Shown here in pieces: positions 54,676 to 63,554 of a stretch of DNA of 64,000 bases. How positions within the stretch are numbered: the stretch's first letter is position 1; every line of letters starts with the position of its first letter. The notes below the pieces were generated by a model that was given only the letters and a program-made list of their open reading frames with translations, made no database searches and was not told where the DNA came from. The DNA is from a bacterium (GTDB taxonomy: Bacteria; DRYD01), in contig JAUQQQ010000006.1 in assembly GCA_030549815.1 (NCBI GenBank), positions 66,050-130,049 of the forward strand, read 5' to 3'. The translations under genes and the position numbers were made by a program.

Positions 54676-55071
54676 ATGAATGAAGCATTGGTAATATCGG
54701 TATCAATCATTATAGGTTTTATAATAGTGGGCTTTTTGATATTTTTTGTATTAAATGGTTTTTTGAATTCATTAAACAGTAAGATAGATAGGTTGTTAAA
54801 TACTACAGATGAATTAAATCAGACATTGAGGAAAATGCAGGAGGTTATGGAAACAGCAAAACCTATCCTTTATAATCTACAGGAAGTTAGCGGGAATGTT
54901 AAAAAGATAACCAATAATGTTTCTGAAATTACCGGAGATGTTAGTTTTATCGTTAAAAAAGGAAGGATATCGGTTGAGGTTATTGAAAAAACTGCTAATA
55001 TGGGAATTTCTAAATTTAATGAAATGATTAAAAGTATGCTAAAAAGTAAATTAAAAGAGGAAAGCAAGTAG
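54676..55071 (+). CDS. DUF948-like membrane coiled-coil protein
   Basis: One membrane helix (about 6-28) is followed by a heptad-rich domain (LNSKIDRLLNTTDELNQTL, then repeated Asn-Val/Ile segments). This is the YtxG/DUF948 layout, often next to YtxH genes, as here. Its role is unknown, perhaps in envelope stress. Gap to the next gene is 23 nt. Confidence 0.7.
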   Translation: MNEALVISVSIIIGFIIVGFLIFFVLNGFLNSLNSKIDRLLNTTDELNQTLRKMQEVMETAKPILYNLQEVSGNVKKITNNVSEITGDVSFIVKKGRISVEVIEKTANMGISKFNEMIKSMLKSKLKEESK

Positions 55072-55094
55072 TATGAAAAAGGAGGTAAGATAGT

Positions 55095-55367
55095 ATGAAA
55101 AATACAGGTGATATAATCGGAGCATTCTTAATTGGTGTTGCTGTCGGAACTATAATAGGAATATTATATGCACCACAAAGCGGAGAAGAAACAAGAAAAT
55201 TAATATCTGAAAAAAGCCAAAAAGCAAAAGAAGAAATTAGCGAACAAGTGGAAAAATTAAAAGAAGAATTTGATAAACTAAAAAAACAAGTATCAAAGGT
55301 TACAAGCGAAATTACTGAAAAGATAAGTCAACAGTTTGAGAAAAAAGTAGAAGCAAAAAATGAATAA
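55095..55367 (+). CDS. YtxH-family membrane protein
   Basis: This 90-residue protein has a Gly-rich membrane helix (IIGAFLIGVAVGTIIGILYAP, quoted here as pattern GAFLIGVAVGTIIG) with the family tail APQSGEETRK, then a long amphipathic helix rich in Lys and Glu. YtxH proteins are small stress-linked envelope proteins of unknown mechanism. AAAGGAGGTAAGATAGT precedes the ATG. Confidence 0.85.
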   Translation: MKNTGDIIGAFLIGVAVGTIIGILYAPQSGEETRKLISEKSQKAKEEISEQVEKLKEEFDKLKKQVSKVTSEITEKISQQFEKKVEAKNE

Positions 55368-55404
55368 CTCCTTTAAAGGGTTGGATGCTCAGGAGGATTT
55401 AATT

Positions 55405-55752
55405 ATGAATATAAGCGTTAAAACCGAAAAAATTGACGATATAACATTAATTGAAATAGATGGAGAAGTAGATACATATACTTCTTCTAAGATAAAACAG
55501 GATATATTACAAGTTGTTGAGCAAACACCTAAGATAATAATATCGATGGAAAAAGTTAAATTTATAGATAGTACGGGCTTAGGTATTTTAATTGGAGTTC
55601 TTAAAAAAGTTAAAGAAAAAGAAGGAGAAATGATTATCGTCTCTCCAAATTCCTACATAAACCAGATATTCGAAATCACTGGTCTTTTTAAGGTATTTAA
55701 AATAGTTGAAAATACACAACAAGCAATCGACTATTTAAGAAAATCGGAGTAA
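55405..55752 (+). CDS. STAS-domain anti-sigma factor antagonist
   Basis: The 115-residue protein is a single STAS domain like SpoIIAA/RsbV, which frees a sigma factor or output protein when its Ser is dephosphorylated. EIDGEVDTYTSSKIKQ and VKFIDSTGLGILIGVLKK include the phosphorylatable Ser. No partner kinase or phosphatase is in the window. CAGGAGGATTTAATT fixes ATG at 55405; the upstream ATG at 55360 overlaps the YtxH gene and lacks such a site. fabG begins 3 nt later. Confidence 0.88.
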   Translation: MNISVKTEKIDDITLIEIDGEVDTYTSSKIKQDILQVVEQTPKIIISMEKVKFIDSTGLGILIGVLKKVKEKEGEMIIVSPNSYINQIFEITGLFKVFKIVENTQQAIDYLRKSE

Positions 55753-55755
55753 TCG

Positions 55756-56511
55756 ATGATGGTTATAAATCTTGAAGGAAAAAACGCTTTAATAACAGGT
55801 GCTTCAAGAGGAATAGGAAGAGCAATAGCAATAAAATTAGCAGAAGCAAAAGCCAACGTAATTATAAATTACAGATCAAGTAAAGAAGAAGCCGAAAATT
55901 TAGCAAATTATATTTCCAAAGAATTTAGCGTTAAAGCTATTCCTATTCAAGCAGATGTCGGAGATTTCGAGCAGGTTAAAAAGATGAAAGAAATAATATC
56001 AAAAGAATTGGGACCTATACAAATACTTGTCAATAACGCAGGTATTACTAATGATAAGCTACTTAGAAATATGACCTATGATGTTTGGGATAGCGTAATA
56101 AAATCTAATCTTTATTCTGTATACAATACATGCTTTGTATTTTTAGAAGATATGTTAAGCAGTAGATGGGGAAGAATAATTAACATTTCTTCCATAGTTG
56201 GTTTGATGGGGTCAGCAGGGCAAGCTAATTACGCCGCTGCCAAAGCAGGTATTATCGGATTTACAAAATCAATAGCAAAAGAATACGCAAAGAGAAATAT
56301 AACATCTAACGTTGTTTGTCCAGGATACATAGAAACTGATATGACGTCAAAATTAGCTACAAAGATAAAAGAAACTATAATAGGTAATATACCTGTTGGA
56401 AAACCTGGGTTGCCTGAAGATGTCGCAAATTTAGTTGTATTCCTTGCTTCAGATTTGGCATCTTACATAACAGGTGAAGTTATAAACATTAGTGGTGGGC
56501 TCTATATGTAA
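55756..56511 (+). CDS. fabG: 3-oxoacyl-ACP reductase
   Basis: FabG reduces 3-ketoacyl-ACP with NADPH in fatty-acid synthesis. The 251 residues show the cofactor loop ALITGASRGIGRAIAIKLAE, NNAGITNDKLLRNM, the active site SSIVGLMGSAGQANYAAAKAG (Ser, Tyr, Lys; key residues only) and GEVINISGGLYM. It is FabG-like in every motif, but FabG and acetoacetyl-CoA reductases cannot be separated with certainty. It stands between a STAS gene and a SEDS gene, with no spacer. Confidence 0.88.
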   Translation: MMVINLEGKNALITGASRGIGRAIAIKLAEAKANVIINYRSSKEEAENLANYISKEFSVKAIPIQADVGDFEQVKKMKEIISKELGPIQILVNNAGITNDKLLRNMTYDVWDSVIKSNLYSVYNTCFVFLEDMLSSRWGRIINISSIVGLMGSAGQANYAAAKAGIIGFTKSIAKEYAKRNITSNVVCPGYIETDMTSKLATKIKETIIGNIPVGKPGLPEDVANLVVFLASDLASYITGEVINISGGLYM

Positions 56512-57582
56512 GTGGTTAATCTAGTTATTTTTAACCTTTCAATATTTTTGCTTCTTTTAGTTAGTGTCATATTTGTAGGGGTTGCAAATAATTTTGACCA
56601 AAAATTTATTAAACATATTTTTTCTATTTTAGTAGGTTTAGTATTTTTTATATTAGCTTCTATTGGAATTGTTAAGATAGATAAGGTAAAAAATTACGCT
56701 TTATTTTTATGGATTTTTTCTATATTCATTCTTGTATTGAACTTATTTGTTGGGACTACCGTTAACGGATCGAGAAGTTGGATATATATCGGTAATTTTT
56801 CATTTCAACCCGCAGAGTTAACCAAATTATCTCTTGTATTTCTTTTTGTCTTTTTATATAATTTAGTAAAAGAAAAAAATGTTTTCTTTTTTGTTTCTTT
56901 GTTTGTTGTATCCATAACTATTTTACCGATATTTATACAACCGGATTTAGGATTTTCTGTTCTTTTATTTTTATCAAATTTAATTATGAATTATGGTATA
57001 GGTGTTAACGGTTTTTTAGTTTTGTTTGTTTTGTCTGGTGCAGTTTTTGCAGGTAGTTTAGTAATGAAACCCTATCAAGTTGAAAGATTAACAACTTTTC
57101 TTGATCCGTATAAAGATCCATTAGGGAATGGATGGCAAACTATTCAAAGTGTTAATTGTATAATAAATGGGGGGATTTGGGGGCAGGGGATTGGAAAAGG
57201 AATGATATCTAAACTTGGCTTTCTTCCTGAAAAAGATACCGATTTCATTTTTTCCTTAATTACAGAAGAGGTAGGACTAATTGGCGCTTTATTTATTATT
57301 TTACTTTTTATTACACTTATTATTTGTATTCTTTTGGTTTTCAAAAATACTGATAAACAAGAGTATAAGATAATTAGTTTGTTTGTAGCTGCTGTTGTAT
57401 TTATACAATCTTTTATTAACGTAGCAATGAATACTATGTCAGGGCCGATTACTGGACTTCCTCTACCATTGATAAGTTATGGTGGAACAAACATGGTTAT
57501 AACTTTATTTTTACTTGGTTTAATCAATCAAATAAATTTGGATATAATAAAAAGCAATAATCTTAAGAAATGGATTGAATAA
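56512..57582 (+). CDS. SEDS-family peptidoglycan glycosyltransferase, RodA/FtsW-like
   Basis: SEDS proteins polymerise lipid II with a partner class B PBP. The 356 residues have about ten membrane segments and the motifs GSRSWIYIGNFSFQPAEL, FIQPDLGFSVLLF and LPLISYGGTNMV. The short size and lack of cytoplasmic extensions favour RodA over FtsW, but this is not decisive. The start is GTG at 56512, directly behind the fabG stop. It overlaps the next gene by one base (TAATG). Confidence 0.9.
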   Translation: MVNLVIFNLSIFLLLLVSVIFVGVANNFDQKFIKHIFSILVGLVFFILASIGIVKIDKVKNYALFLWIFSIFILVLNLFVGTTVNGSRSWIYIGNFSFQPAELTKLSLVFLFVFLYNLVKEKNVFFFVSLFVVSITILPIFIQPDLGFSVLLFLSNLIMNYGIGVNGFLVLFVLSGAVFAGSLVMKPYQVERLTTFLDPYKDPLGNGWQTIQSVNCIINGGIWGQGIGKGMISKLGFLPEKDTDFIFSLITEEVGLIGALFIILLFITLIICILLVFKNTDKQEYKIISLFVAAVVFIQSFINVAMNTMSGPITGLPLPLISYGGTNMVITLFLLGLINQINLDIIKSNNLKKWIE

Positions 57583-58448
57583 TGGGTGCTCTTTTTGTTA
57601 TTTTAGCAATTTTTTTGGCTTCAATAGAACCAATTATCGTTAAATATGGTTATAATCATTCAAATATTAATCCCATTACTATCATTTTTTTTAAAAATTT
57701 AGTAGGAGGAATTTTAATAATACCATTGACAACCCTAATAGGTAATAAATTTAAATTGTTGGAATTGAAAGATATAATTAATATTTCAAGAGTTTCTTTA
57801 TTACTTCTTTTTACGACTTCAATGATGATTATTTCATTAAAATTTATTCCTGCTGTTATAATGCTAACCATATTTACTTCTACCCCTGCTTTTGTAAGTA
57901 TAATAAATTCCATAAAGGGAAAGGAAAAAACTGATACTGTTTTTTGGTTGGGATTCTTACTTGCTTTCTTTGGAATTACTTTATTACTTGATATTTATAG
58001 TAATAGTTTTGCTGTTAATATTAAATTTTTGGTAGGTTGTCTTTTAGCTTTTTTAGGTGTTTTATCCTCATCGCTCTATAGAACAACACTTGACGAATTA
58101 ACAAATAAATACACTCCCATAGTAGTATCTACCTATATATTTTTAATTAATTCATTTTTGGTATTAACCATTTTTAGTATTTTCAATAAATTTTTTATTT
58201 TCACAAAAGAGGGATTTGTAGTAGGTTTGTACGGGGGTATTGCAGGTACCTTAGCAAACATATCTTTTTTATATGCTCTTAATATTTTGGGTTCTACAAA
58301 AGTTTCTTTACTAAACATGTTTCAGCAACCAACCATAATATTGCTCTCTTCTATAATTCTTAAAGAGTTTCTCAAAATAAACCAAATAATTGGGATAATA
58401 CTTGTTATAATTGGTGTTAATTTGGCAATAAAGAGAATAAAGTTTTAA
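57582..58448 (+). CDS. EamA-family (DMT) transporter
   Basis: The 288 residues form about ten membrane segments as two EamA repeats; the second ends with PTIILLSSIILKEFLKINQ and IGIILVIIGVNLA, the typical closing pattern. Such proteins export amino acids or other metabolites. The substrate is unknown. It is the last gene of the fabG-SEDS run. Confidence 0.85.
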   Translation: MGALFVILAIFLASIEPIIVKYGYNHSNINPITIIFFKNLVGGILIIPLTTLIGNKFKLLELKDIINISRVSLLLLFTTSMMIISLKFIPAVIMLTIFTSTPAFVSIINSIKGKEKTDTVFWLGFLLAFFGITLLLDIYSNSFAVNIKFLVGCLLAFLGVLSSSLYRTTLDELTNKYTPIVVSTYIFLINSFLVLTIFSIFNKFFIFTKEGFVVGLYGGIAGTLANISFLYALNILGSTKVSLLNMFQQPTIILLSSIILKEFLKINQIIGIILVIIGVNLAIKRIKF

Positions 58449-58735
58449 GAAATTTTAGGATTGAAGTCTCTACTTTTCGAAGTAGAAATTGAAAGCAACA
58501 ATAAACTTGACATCTGAAGAAAAAGCATTACTATAGACAAAGCAAAATGAGAATCAAAAGACAAACTAACTACTCATACAAATTCAGATTATATCTACAA
58601 AGAGAAAAAAGGTAGTTTTTAAAGAGGAATAGTTGGAACATGTGCTATAGAAAGTTGAAGTAATTTCTTCACAAAAGATGAAAATAGAAAAAGCCCTTAA
58701 TAGCAAAAAGATTGAAGTTTATTGCATATTTTTTT
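58449..58735. other. 287-nt spacer between convergent genes, no gene seen
   Basis: A 7-bp hairpin, TCTACTT-TTCG-AAGTAGA (58469-58486), lies about 20 nt after the EamA stop and may be a weak plus-strand terminator, though no T-run follows. The rest is purine-rich on the plus strand, has stops in all frames and shows no recognisable remnant. Confidence 0.4.
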
Positions 58736-59680
58736 TTAAATTTGTGCAAAGATTTTAGAAATGTTTATTATTTTGTTATCCATTATCTCTCGTGGTAGTA
58801 ATTCAGCATAGAAATCATCTGTTATGTAAAGAGTATTTTTGTATTTTGTCTTAATGTAATCAATGAACTGTTGTATTTTTGTTGTATCTTCTAACCGTGT
58901 GGTATTTGTATTTATAATTCCTGCAAACAAATATTTGAAGGAATTTAACCTTTCTATTTGGAAATTTTGATCTGACTCTATTTTCTTTATTGGATTAGTG
59001 TAGAAATTAATTGAGATTCCGTCAAAACTCAATTTTTCTATGTCTTTGAAATTCTTTATTTTGTTTTTGAAAAACAGAAATAGTTGTGTATTTTTATTAT
59101 CTACTGATATATTTTTAATTTTTTGTGAAAAAGTGATAAGTTTATCTAAATTTTCAATTTCGGTGTATTCTATGAATGCGAAAGCCATAACATTATTAGA
59201 ATTCCATTTATCGGTGATTCTTATGAATATTTCTGTTAGTAATTCTGTGGAGTTTTCTATGTTAAGATTTGAATATTTGCTAAGGGTAAGAGGGGAGGGC
59301 AGTGAAATTAAGTAATTGTAGTTTTTCATTCTATCTAACTTTAAATATTCTGCAAGGTATTTATCAAAATTTTGGTCATCTATTTCTATTTTACTTACTT
59401 CTAATTTTCTCCAAAACACGTTTGTTTCTTCAAATCTAAGTAGAGTGTTAGCTATTGAATTTTTAATGAAAATTGAAAATGGTCTAATTAAGTCTTGGTA
59501 GTTAAATAGTCCTGTCGAAATAAAAGGAAAGTTTAATTTTTCTTGTATTTTAAGAAAATCAAAAAAATCTTTTTCATATGCTTGTTCTAATTTATATTGA
59601 TCTATTCTATTTCTATCGAAATCTCGTGTTGCTTGAATTAATTCTTCTGATCTTGGATAATTACCTGCTATTGTTATCAT
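58736..59680 (-). CDS. MetE/UROD-superfamily-like protein lacking zinc ligands
   Basis: The N-terminus reads ITIAGNYPRSEELIQATRDF, then LEQAYEKDFFDFLKIQEKL, which matches cobalamin-independent methionine synthases and core-MetE proteins (GSYPRPEEL ... ALEEAY ... IREQEEAG). The 314 residues fit the core-MetE length. However, the sequence has no Cys and no His at all, so the His/Cys zinc site needed for homocysteine is gone. It may be a non-catalytic partner or bind something else. AAGGAGGATAAAA precedes the ATG, which lies inside the end of rsmI. Confidence 0.6.
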   Translation of the reverse strand: MITIAGNYPRSEELIQATRDFDRNRIDQYKLEQAYEKDFFDFLKIQEKLNFPFISTGLFNYQDLIRPFSIFIKNSIANTLLRFEETNVFWRKLEVSKIEIDDQNFDKYLAEYLKLDRMKNYNYLISLPSPLTLSKYSNLNIENSTELLTEIFIRITDKWNSNNVMAFAFIEYTEIENLDKLITFSQKIKNISVDNKNTQLFLFFKNKIKNFKDIEKLSFDGISINFYTNPIKKIESDQNFQIERLNSFKYLFAGIINTNTTRLEDTTKIQQFIDYIKTKYKNTLYITDDFYAELLPREIMDNKIINISKIFAQI

Positions 59681-60356
59681 TTTTATCCTCCTTATTGTAT
59701 AGTATTAATGTGTATTCTCCTTTTTCGATTAAGCTATTTTCGTCTAAATTTTTTAATTTGGTAAAAATTATTTTTTGGTTTATTTTTGTCATTTCATGTA
59801 GAATTAGGATAAATTTTTCGGGAAAATTGTTTTTTAGGTTGTTAATGGTTTTTCTTATTCTATGACAAGATTCAAAGAAAACGATACTTTTTACTAAATT
59901 AAGTGAATTTTCGATTGTCTTTAGGTATTTATTTTTTTTATCGAGGAAACCAAGGAATAGGAAGGGGGTATGTTGTAGTGGACTTAGCATTAAAGCAGAG
60001 CATAGAGCACTTGCTCCTGGCACTATTTCTATTTCTATGTTGTTTTCTATTGCATATTTAATAAGGTTAATCGATGGATCTTCTATGTTTGGTGCTCCTG
60101 CTGAACTAATAAAACCTACTTTATCATTGTTTTCTATTATGTTTATCATTCTTTGATTTTTCACCTCTGATTCGTGATATTTTATCATCTTTTTTTTTAT
60201 ATTTAAATGATTTAGTAGTTTTATAGTTTGGTTTGGATTTTCAGCAAAAATTATATCTACTTCCTTTATCTTTTCGATAAAATTAATCGTTAAATCTTTT
60301 AGATTTCCTATTGGACTACTAAAAAGGATTAGTTTTTTCAGCTGTACCACCACCAA
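59661..60356 (-). CDS. rsmI: 16S rRNA (cytidine-1402-2'-O)-methyltransferase
   Basis: RsmI methylates C1402 in the ribosomal P site with S-adenosylmethionine. The 231 residues have FSSPIGNLKDLTINFI, ISSAGAPNIEDPS, IEIVPGASALCSALMLS and FFESCHRIRKTI, the family's cofactor and active-site motifs. The start is TTG at 60356, overlapping the small gene upstream by 19 nt. RsmI is a little shorter than usual (about 280), ending soon after the methyltransferase core. Confidence 0.88.
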   Translation of the reverse strand: MVVVQLKKLILFSSPIGNLKDLTINFIEKIKEVDIIFAENPNQTIKLLNHLNIKKKMIKYHESEVKNQRMINIIENNDKVGFISSAGAPNIEDPSINLIKYAIENNIEIEIVPGASALCSALMLSPLQHTPFLFLGFLDKKNKYLKTIENSLNLVKSIVFFESCHRIRKTINNLKNNFPEKFILILHEMTKINQKIIFTKLKNLDENSLIEKGEYTLILYNKEDKNDNNSR

Positions 60357-60661
60357 TGATCTTGGGGATATTTATTCTTGTAATGATTTATATTTATTAA
60401 TCTTTTTATTTCGGGCATTATATCAACAAGTTTTTGATCAAATTCTCCAATATGTTCGATTAATTTTTGAAAATCTTGGTACAAACTAAAAGGAACATTT
60501 TCTTGGTTGTTGTAAAAGAAATCTATTATATCCTGAATATCGCTTCTGTATTGTAGTATTAAAGGTGCATTGAATTTATTTAGTTGTTGATTTTCCAACA
60601 ATTTTTTGTATTCCTCTATATACTCTTCAAGTAGCTCTATTGCTTCTATATAGTTTTGCAT
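60338..60661 (-). CDS. Hypothetical small helical protein
   Basis: I do not recognise this 107-residue protein. It is predicted to be almost all helix (AIELLEEYIEEYKKLLENQQ), acidic, and ends in HWWWYS. No ribosome site precedes its ATG, which lies 12 nt after the terminator hairpin of the flotillin operon. It overlaps rsmI by 19 nt. Confidence 0.6.
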   Translation of the reverse strand: MQNYIEAIELLEEYIEEYKKLLENQQLNKFNAPLILQYRSDIQDIIDFFYNNQENVPFSLYQDFQKLIEHIGEFDQKLVDIMPEIKRLININHYKNKYPQDHWWWYS

Positions 60662-60673
60662 ATTAAAAACAAA

Positions 60674-60692
60674 AGGGGGCTGAAAGCCCCCT
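60674..60692 (-). terminator. Rho-independent terminator of the flotillin operon
   Basis: AGGGGGCT pairs with AGCCCCCT (8 bp) around a three-base loop. Read on the minus strand it is followed by TTTTGTTTTTAATA, a T-rich release tract. It lies 24 nt after the stop of the longer flotillin gene. Confidence 0.8.
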
Positions 60693-60715
60693 CCTTTTAC
60701 TTGTCTATTTCTTGA

Positions 60716-62611
60716 TTACTTTATTTGTGGTGGTTTTATGGTACCTTGAGAAAGTTGCTGTGATGTTGTTTGGGTTTGTTGGGTACTTTGAGGAGTTTGT
60801 TGCGATAGGTTTTTAAGTATTTCGATTAGATCCAATCCTGTTAAATTTTTAAGGACTTCTGGAACTGTTGCAACTGTTCCTGCTATATCCTTGGTTAAAT
60901 TAGAGAAACCTGCACCATTACCTCCACCGATCATTATAACTCTTTCAATTTTATTCAATGGGTTGGCTACTTTTTCTGCGATTTCTGGTAGTTTTTCAAT
61001 TACTATTTCTGCTATAGCGGCGTTGTTGTACATTCTCCAAGCTTCTGCTTTTTTCATCATTGCTTTTGCTATAGCAACACCCTGTGCTTCTGTTATTTCT
61101 GCTTCAGCTAAACCTTTAGCTTTTATTGCTTCAGCTTCTGCTTGCCCGCTTAATTTAATTTTTTCTGCTTCTGCTTGTGCCAATGCTATTTGTCTAATTC
61201 TTTCAGCTTCTGCTAACTGCTCAATTTTGAACCTTTCTGCTTCTGCTGGTTTTTTAACAGTTGCTTCTAATTCTTTTTCTTTTCTCATTGCTTCCAAGTT
61301 TTGTAATTCTATTTGTTTTTCCTTTTCTGTTAAGTAGTATGCCATATCTGCTTCTGCTTTTTTGGCTTCTGCGGTTTTTCTTTCTTCAGATACTCTGATA
61401 TCTGCTTCGATTTGTGCAACTCTTTTTCTTTGATCAGCTTCAGCTTCTTTTTCGGCAGCTTGTGCATCTGCCTCTGCTGCTGCTTTTCTTGCTGCTGCTA
61501 ATTGTTCTGCTTCTCTAGCTCTTGCTTCTGCATCTTGTTGAGCTGTGTAAATCCTCTTTTCCTTTTCAGTTTCTGCTTGTCTCTTTGCTATTTCTAATGC
61601 CTGTTCTAATTCGTAATTTTTAGCTACTTTTTCTAATTCTGCCTGTTTCATTCTTGCTTGTGTTTCTTGTTCTTTTATTTGTGGAGCGACTCTGAATTCT
61701 ATTGCTTTTTCTGGATCGCCTATATCTTTAATTGCAAACGTATCTAAAATTAATCCCATTTTTGCAAAGTCATCTTTTATAGCTTCCTCAACTTTTTTAA
61801 CAATTTCTTCTCTTTTATGTAGCAGTTCTTCCAAATTAACGGCAGCAATAACCTCTCTTGTTTTTCCTTCTAATATTTCTCTAATACTTGCTATAACTTG
61901 ATCTGATTTTTGGTTTAAAAACCTCTCTCCAGCTTTTTCTAAATCGCTTAGATTGAACTTTACTGCTGCAGTTGCACTGACACTAACAGGAATTTTATCT
62001 GCCGTTAAAATTTTAGCTGTTGTAACATCAATAATTAAGCTTGTTAAAGCCAATTTGATAGAACCTATAGGGTCAAGAATATCCTTAATAGTAAAAGCAT
62101 CAATTTTTAATCCTAATGTTCCCAAATCTTTAGCCGCTGATTTATTGACTTCTTGAATAAATGTATCTCTATCATGCAGTAATTGTTGTAATCTTGTTCT
62201 TGCAATAACTTCCCTTGTATGACCTTCTAATATTTCTTTAATATTTTTGTCAATTTCTTGATCACTTTTTCCTAAGAATCTTTCTGCTGCACTTAATATA
62301 TTAGCATTATTTGATGAATCTATTTTAACTGTAGCAACTGCTTCTACTGATAGAGGAACTTTGTCAAGGGTTAATATTTGAGGACTTTTTATATCGATAA
62401 TTCTCGCTTCTAATGACAATTCTTGTGCACTTTGTACCAATGGTAATACAGTGGTACCACCTCCAACGACAACTCTTTTTCCACCCCATCCCGTTACTAT
62501 CAACGCTTTATTGGGAGGCACCCTTCTATATAAGGTAACAGCAAAATAAAAAATAATACCAAATACGAAGAACGCAACTCCTAAAGCCACTACTAAAATT
62601 GGTAATTCCAT
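60716..62611 (-). CDS. Flotillin-like protein with two tandem SPFH units
   Basis: Flotillins organise ordered membrane domains. The 631 residues have a membrane segment (about 5-28) and the family start YRRVPPNKALIVTGWGGKRV. Two homologous SPFH units follow. The first is at about 70-185, with IIDIKSPQILTLDKVPLSVE and LGLKIDAFTIKDILDP. The second is at about 188-305, with IIDVTTAKILTADKIPVSVS and MGLILDTFAIKDIGDP. Then comes the long Ala/Glu coiled coil (ending near 540) and a Gln/Thr-rich tail. Usual flotillins have one unit and about 500 residues. It follows its shorter paralogue. Confidence 0.88.
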   Translation of the reverse strand: MELPILVVALGVAFFVFGIIFYFAVTLYRRVPPNKALIVTGWGGKRVVVGGGTTVLPLVQSAQELSLEARIIDIKSPQILTLDKVPLSVEAVATVKIDSSNNANILSAAERFLGKSDQEIDKNIKEILEGHTREVIARTRLQQLLHDRDTFIQEVNKSAAKDLGTLGLKIDAFTIKDILDPIGSIKLALTSLIIDVTTAKILTADKIPVSVSATAAVKFNLSDLEKAGERFLNQKSDQVIASIREILEGKTREVIAAVNLEELLHKREEIVKKVEEAIKDDFAKMGLILDTFAIKDIGDPEKAIEFRVAPQIKEQETQARMKQAELEKVAKNYELEQALEIAKRQAETEKEKRIYTAQQDAEARAREAEQLAAARKAAAEADAQAAEKEAEADQRKRVAQIEADIRVSEERKTAEAKKAEADMAYYLTEKEKQIELQNLEAMRKEKELEATVKKPAEAERFKIEQLAEAERIRQIALAQAEAEKIKLSGQAEAEAIKAKGLAEAEITEAQGVAIAKAMMKKAEAWRMYNNAAIAEIVIEKLPEIAEKVANPLNKIERVIMIGGGNGAGFSNLTKDIAGTVATVPEVLKNLTGLDLIEILKNLSQQTPQSTQQTQTTSQQLSQGTIKPPQIK

Positions 62612-62629
62612 AATTTTTTCATCTCCTTG

Positions 62630-63529
62630 TTAAATTTTTTGTATTTCTTTTATATTGAAAGAATCGATTATTAAGCTGTATTCTTTTACATCATTTTTTA
62701 ACAATTCCTCTATTCTTTGAGATAATAATTCTTCGTTTGATATTTCTTCTGATTTAATTGTTGATATATATTTCCTCATTTTATTTTCTAATAATTCTTT
62801 TATTACTTGCAATGCTTCTTCTTTTGTTAAGTTAAGAAAATTTTCACCTGCTTTTTCTAATTCTTGCAAATTAAATTTAATTGTACACACCGCTCTAATT
62901 TTAAATTTATCCTGATTTTGAGTAATTACCTTTAGATTATCAATTTCTATAACTGAACTTGATAATGCTAATGACATAGAACCTTTAACATCAAAAATAT
63001 CTTTAATTGTAACTGCATCAATTTTTAATCCAATATTTTTTAGATCAGCCTCAGCAGATTTACTTACTTCTTCTAAAAATGTTTCTCTATTGTTTAATAA
63101 CTCCATAAATTTTGTTTCTGATATTATTTTTATTAAATGTTCTCTAAGTACTTCTTGTATGCTTTCTTTTAATTCTTTATCAGTTTTGCTTAAAAATCTT
63201 TCTGCTGCTTTAATAATGTTTTCTGATGATGATGAATCAACTTTAACCGTTGAAACAATTTCTATCCCTATTGGTATTTTATCAGAAGTAAGTACTTGTG
63301 GAACGATAACATTTATAACGAGTGCTTCTAATGATAATTTTTGTACTTTCTGGGGAAAAAGTGAAAAGATAGTACCACTACCTCCAACAACTCTTTTTCT
63401 ACCTTTTCCCGTTACTATCAAAGCCTTATCTGGAGGTACCCTCTTTTGTAAAGTAACGACGAAATATAAAATAATACCAATTACGAAGAATAATATACCT
63501 AAAAATATCACTACAATTGGAAATTCCAT
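62630..63529 (-). CDS. Short flotillin paralogue, two SPFH units and no coiled coil
   Basis: The 299 residues align with the first half of the neighbouring flotillin: membrane segment (about 5-28), KRVPPDKALIVTGKGRKRV, then unit one (VINVIVPQVLTSDKIPIGIE ... LKIDAVTIKDIFD) and unit two (VIEIDNLKVITQNQDKFKIR ... LIIDSFNIKEI). It stops where the coiled coil would begin. It is therefore a paralogue without the oligomerisation tail. It starts 25 nt after the peroxiredoxin stop without a clear ribosome site. Confidence 0.85.
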   Translation of the reverse strand: MEFPIVVIFLGILFFVIGIILYFVVTLQKRVPPDKALIVTGKGRKRVVGGSGTIFSLFPQKVQKLSLEALVINVIVPQVLTSDKIPIGIEIVSTVKVDSSSSENIIKAAERFLSKTDKELKESIQEVLREHLIKIISETKFMELLNNRETFLEEVSKSAEADLKNIGLKIDAVTIKDIFDVKGSMSLALSSSVIEIDNLKVITQNQDKFKIRAVCTIKFNLQELEKAGENFLNLTKEEALQVIKELLENKMRKYISTIKSEEISNEELLSQRIEELLKNDVKEYSLIIDSFNIKEIQKI

Positions 63530-63554
63530 AGGATTTTTTATTATATTTGTTTAT

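Noticed and set aside
58469-58492. CRISPR-like repeat ending (hairpin followed by ATTGAAAG)
   Set aside because: Only one copy exists; no second repeat or regular spacing was seen, and no cas gene is in the window.
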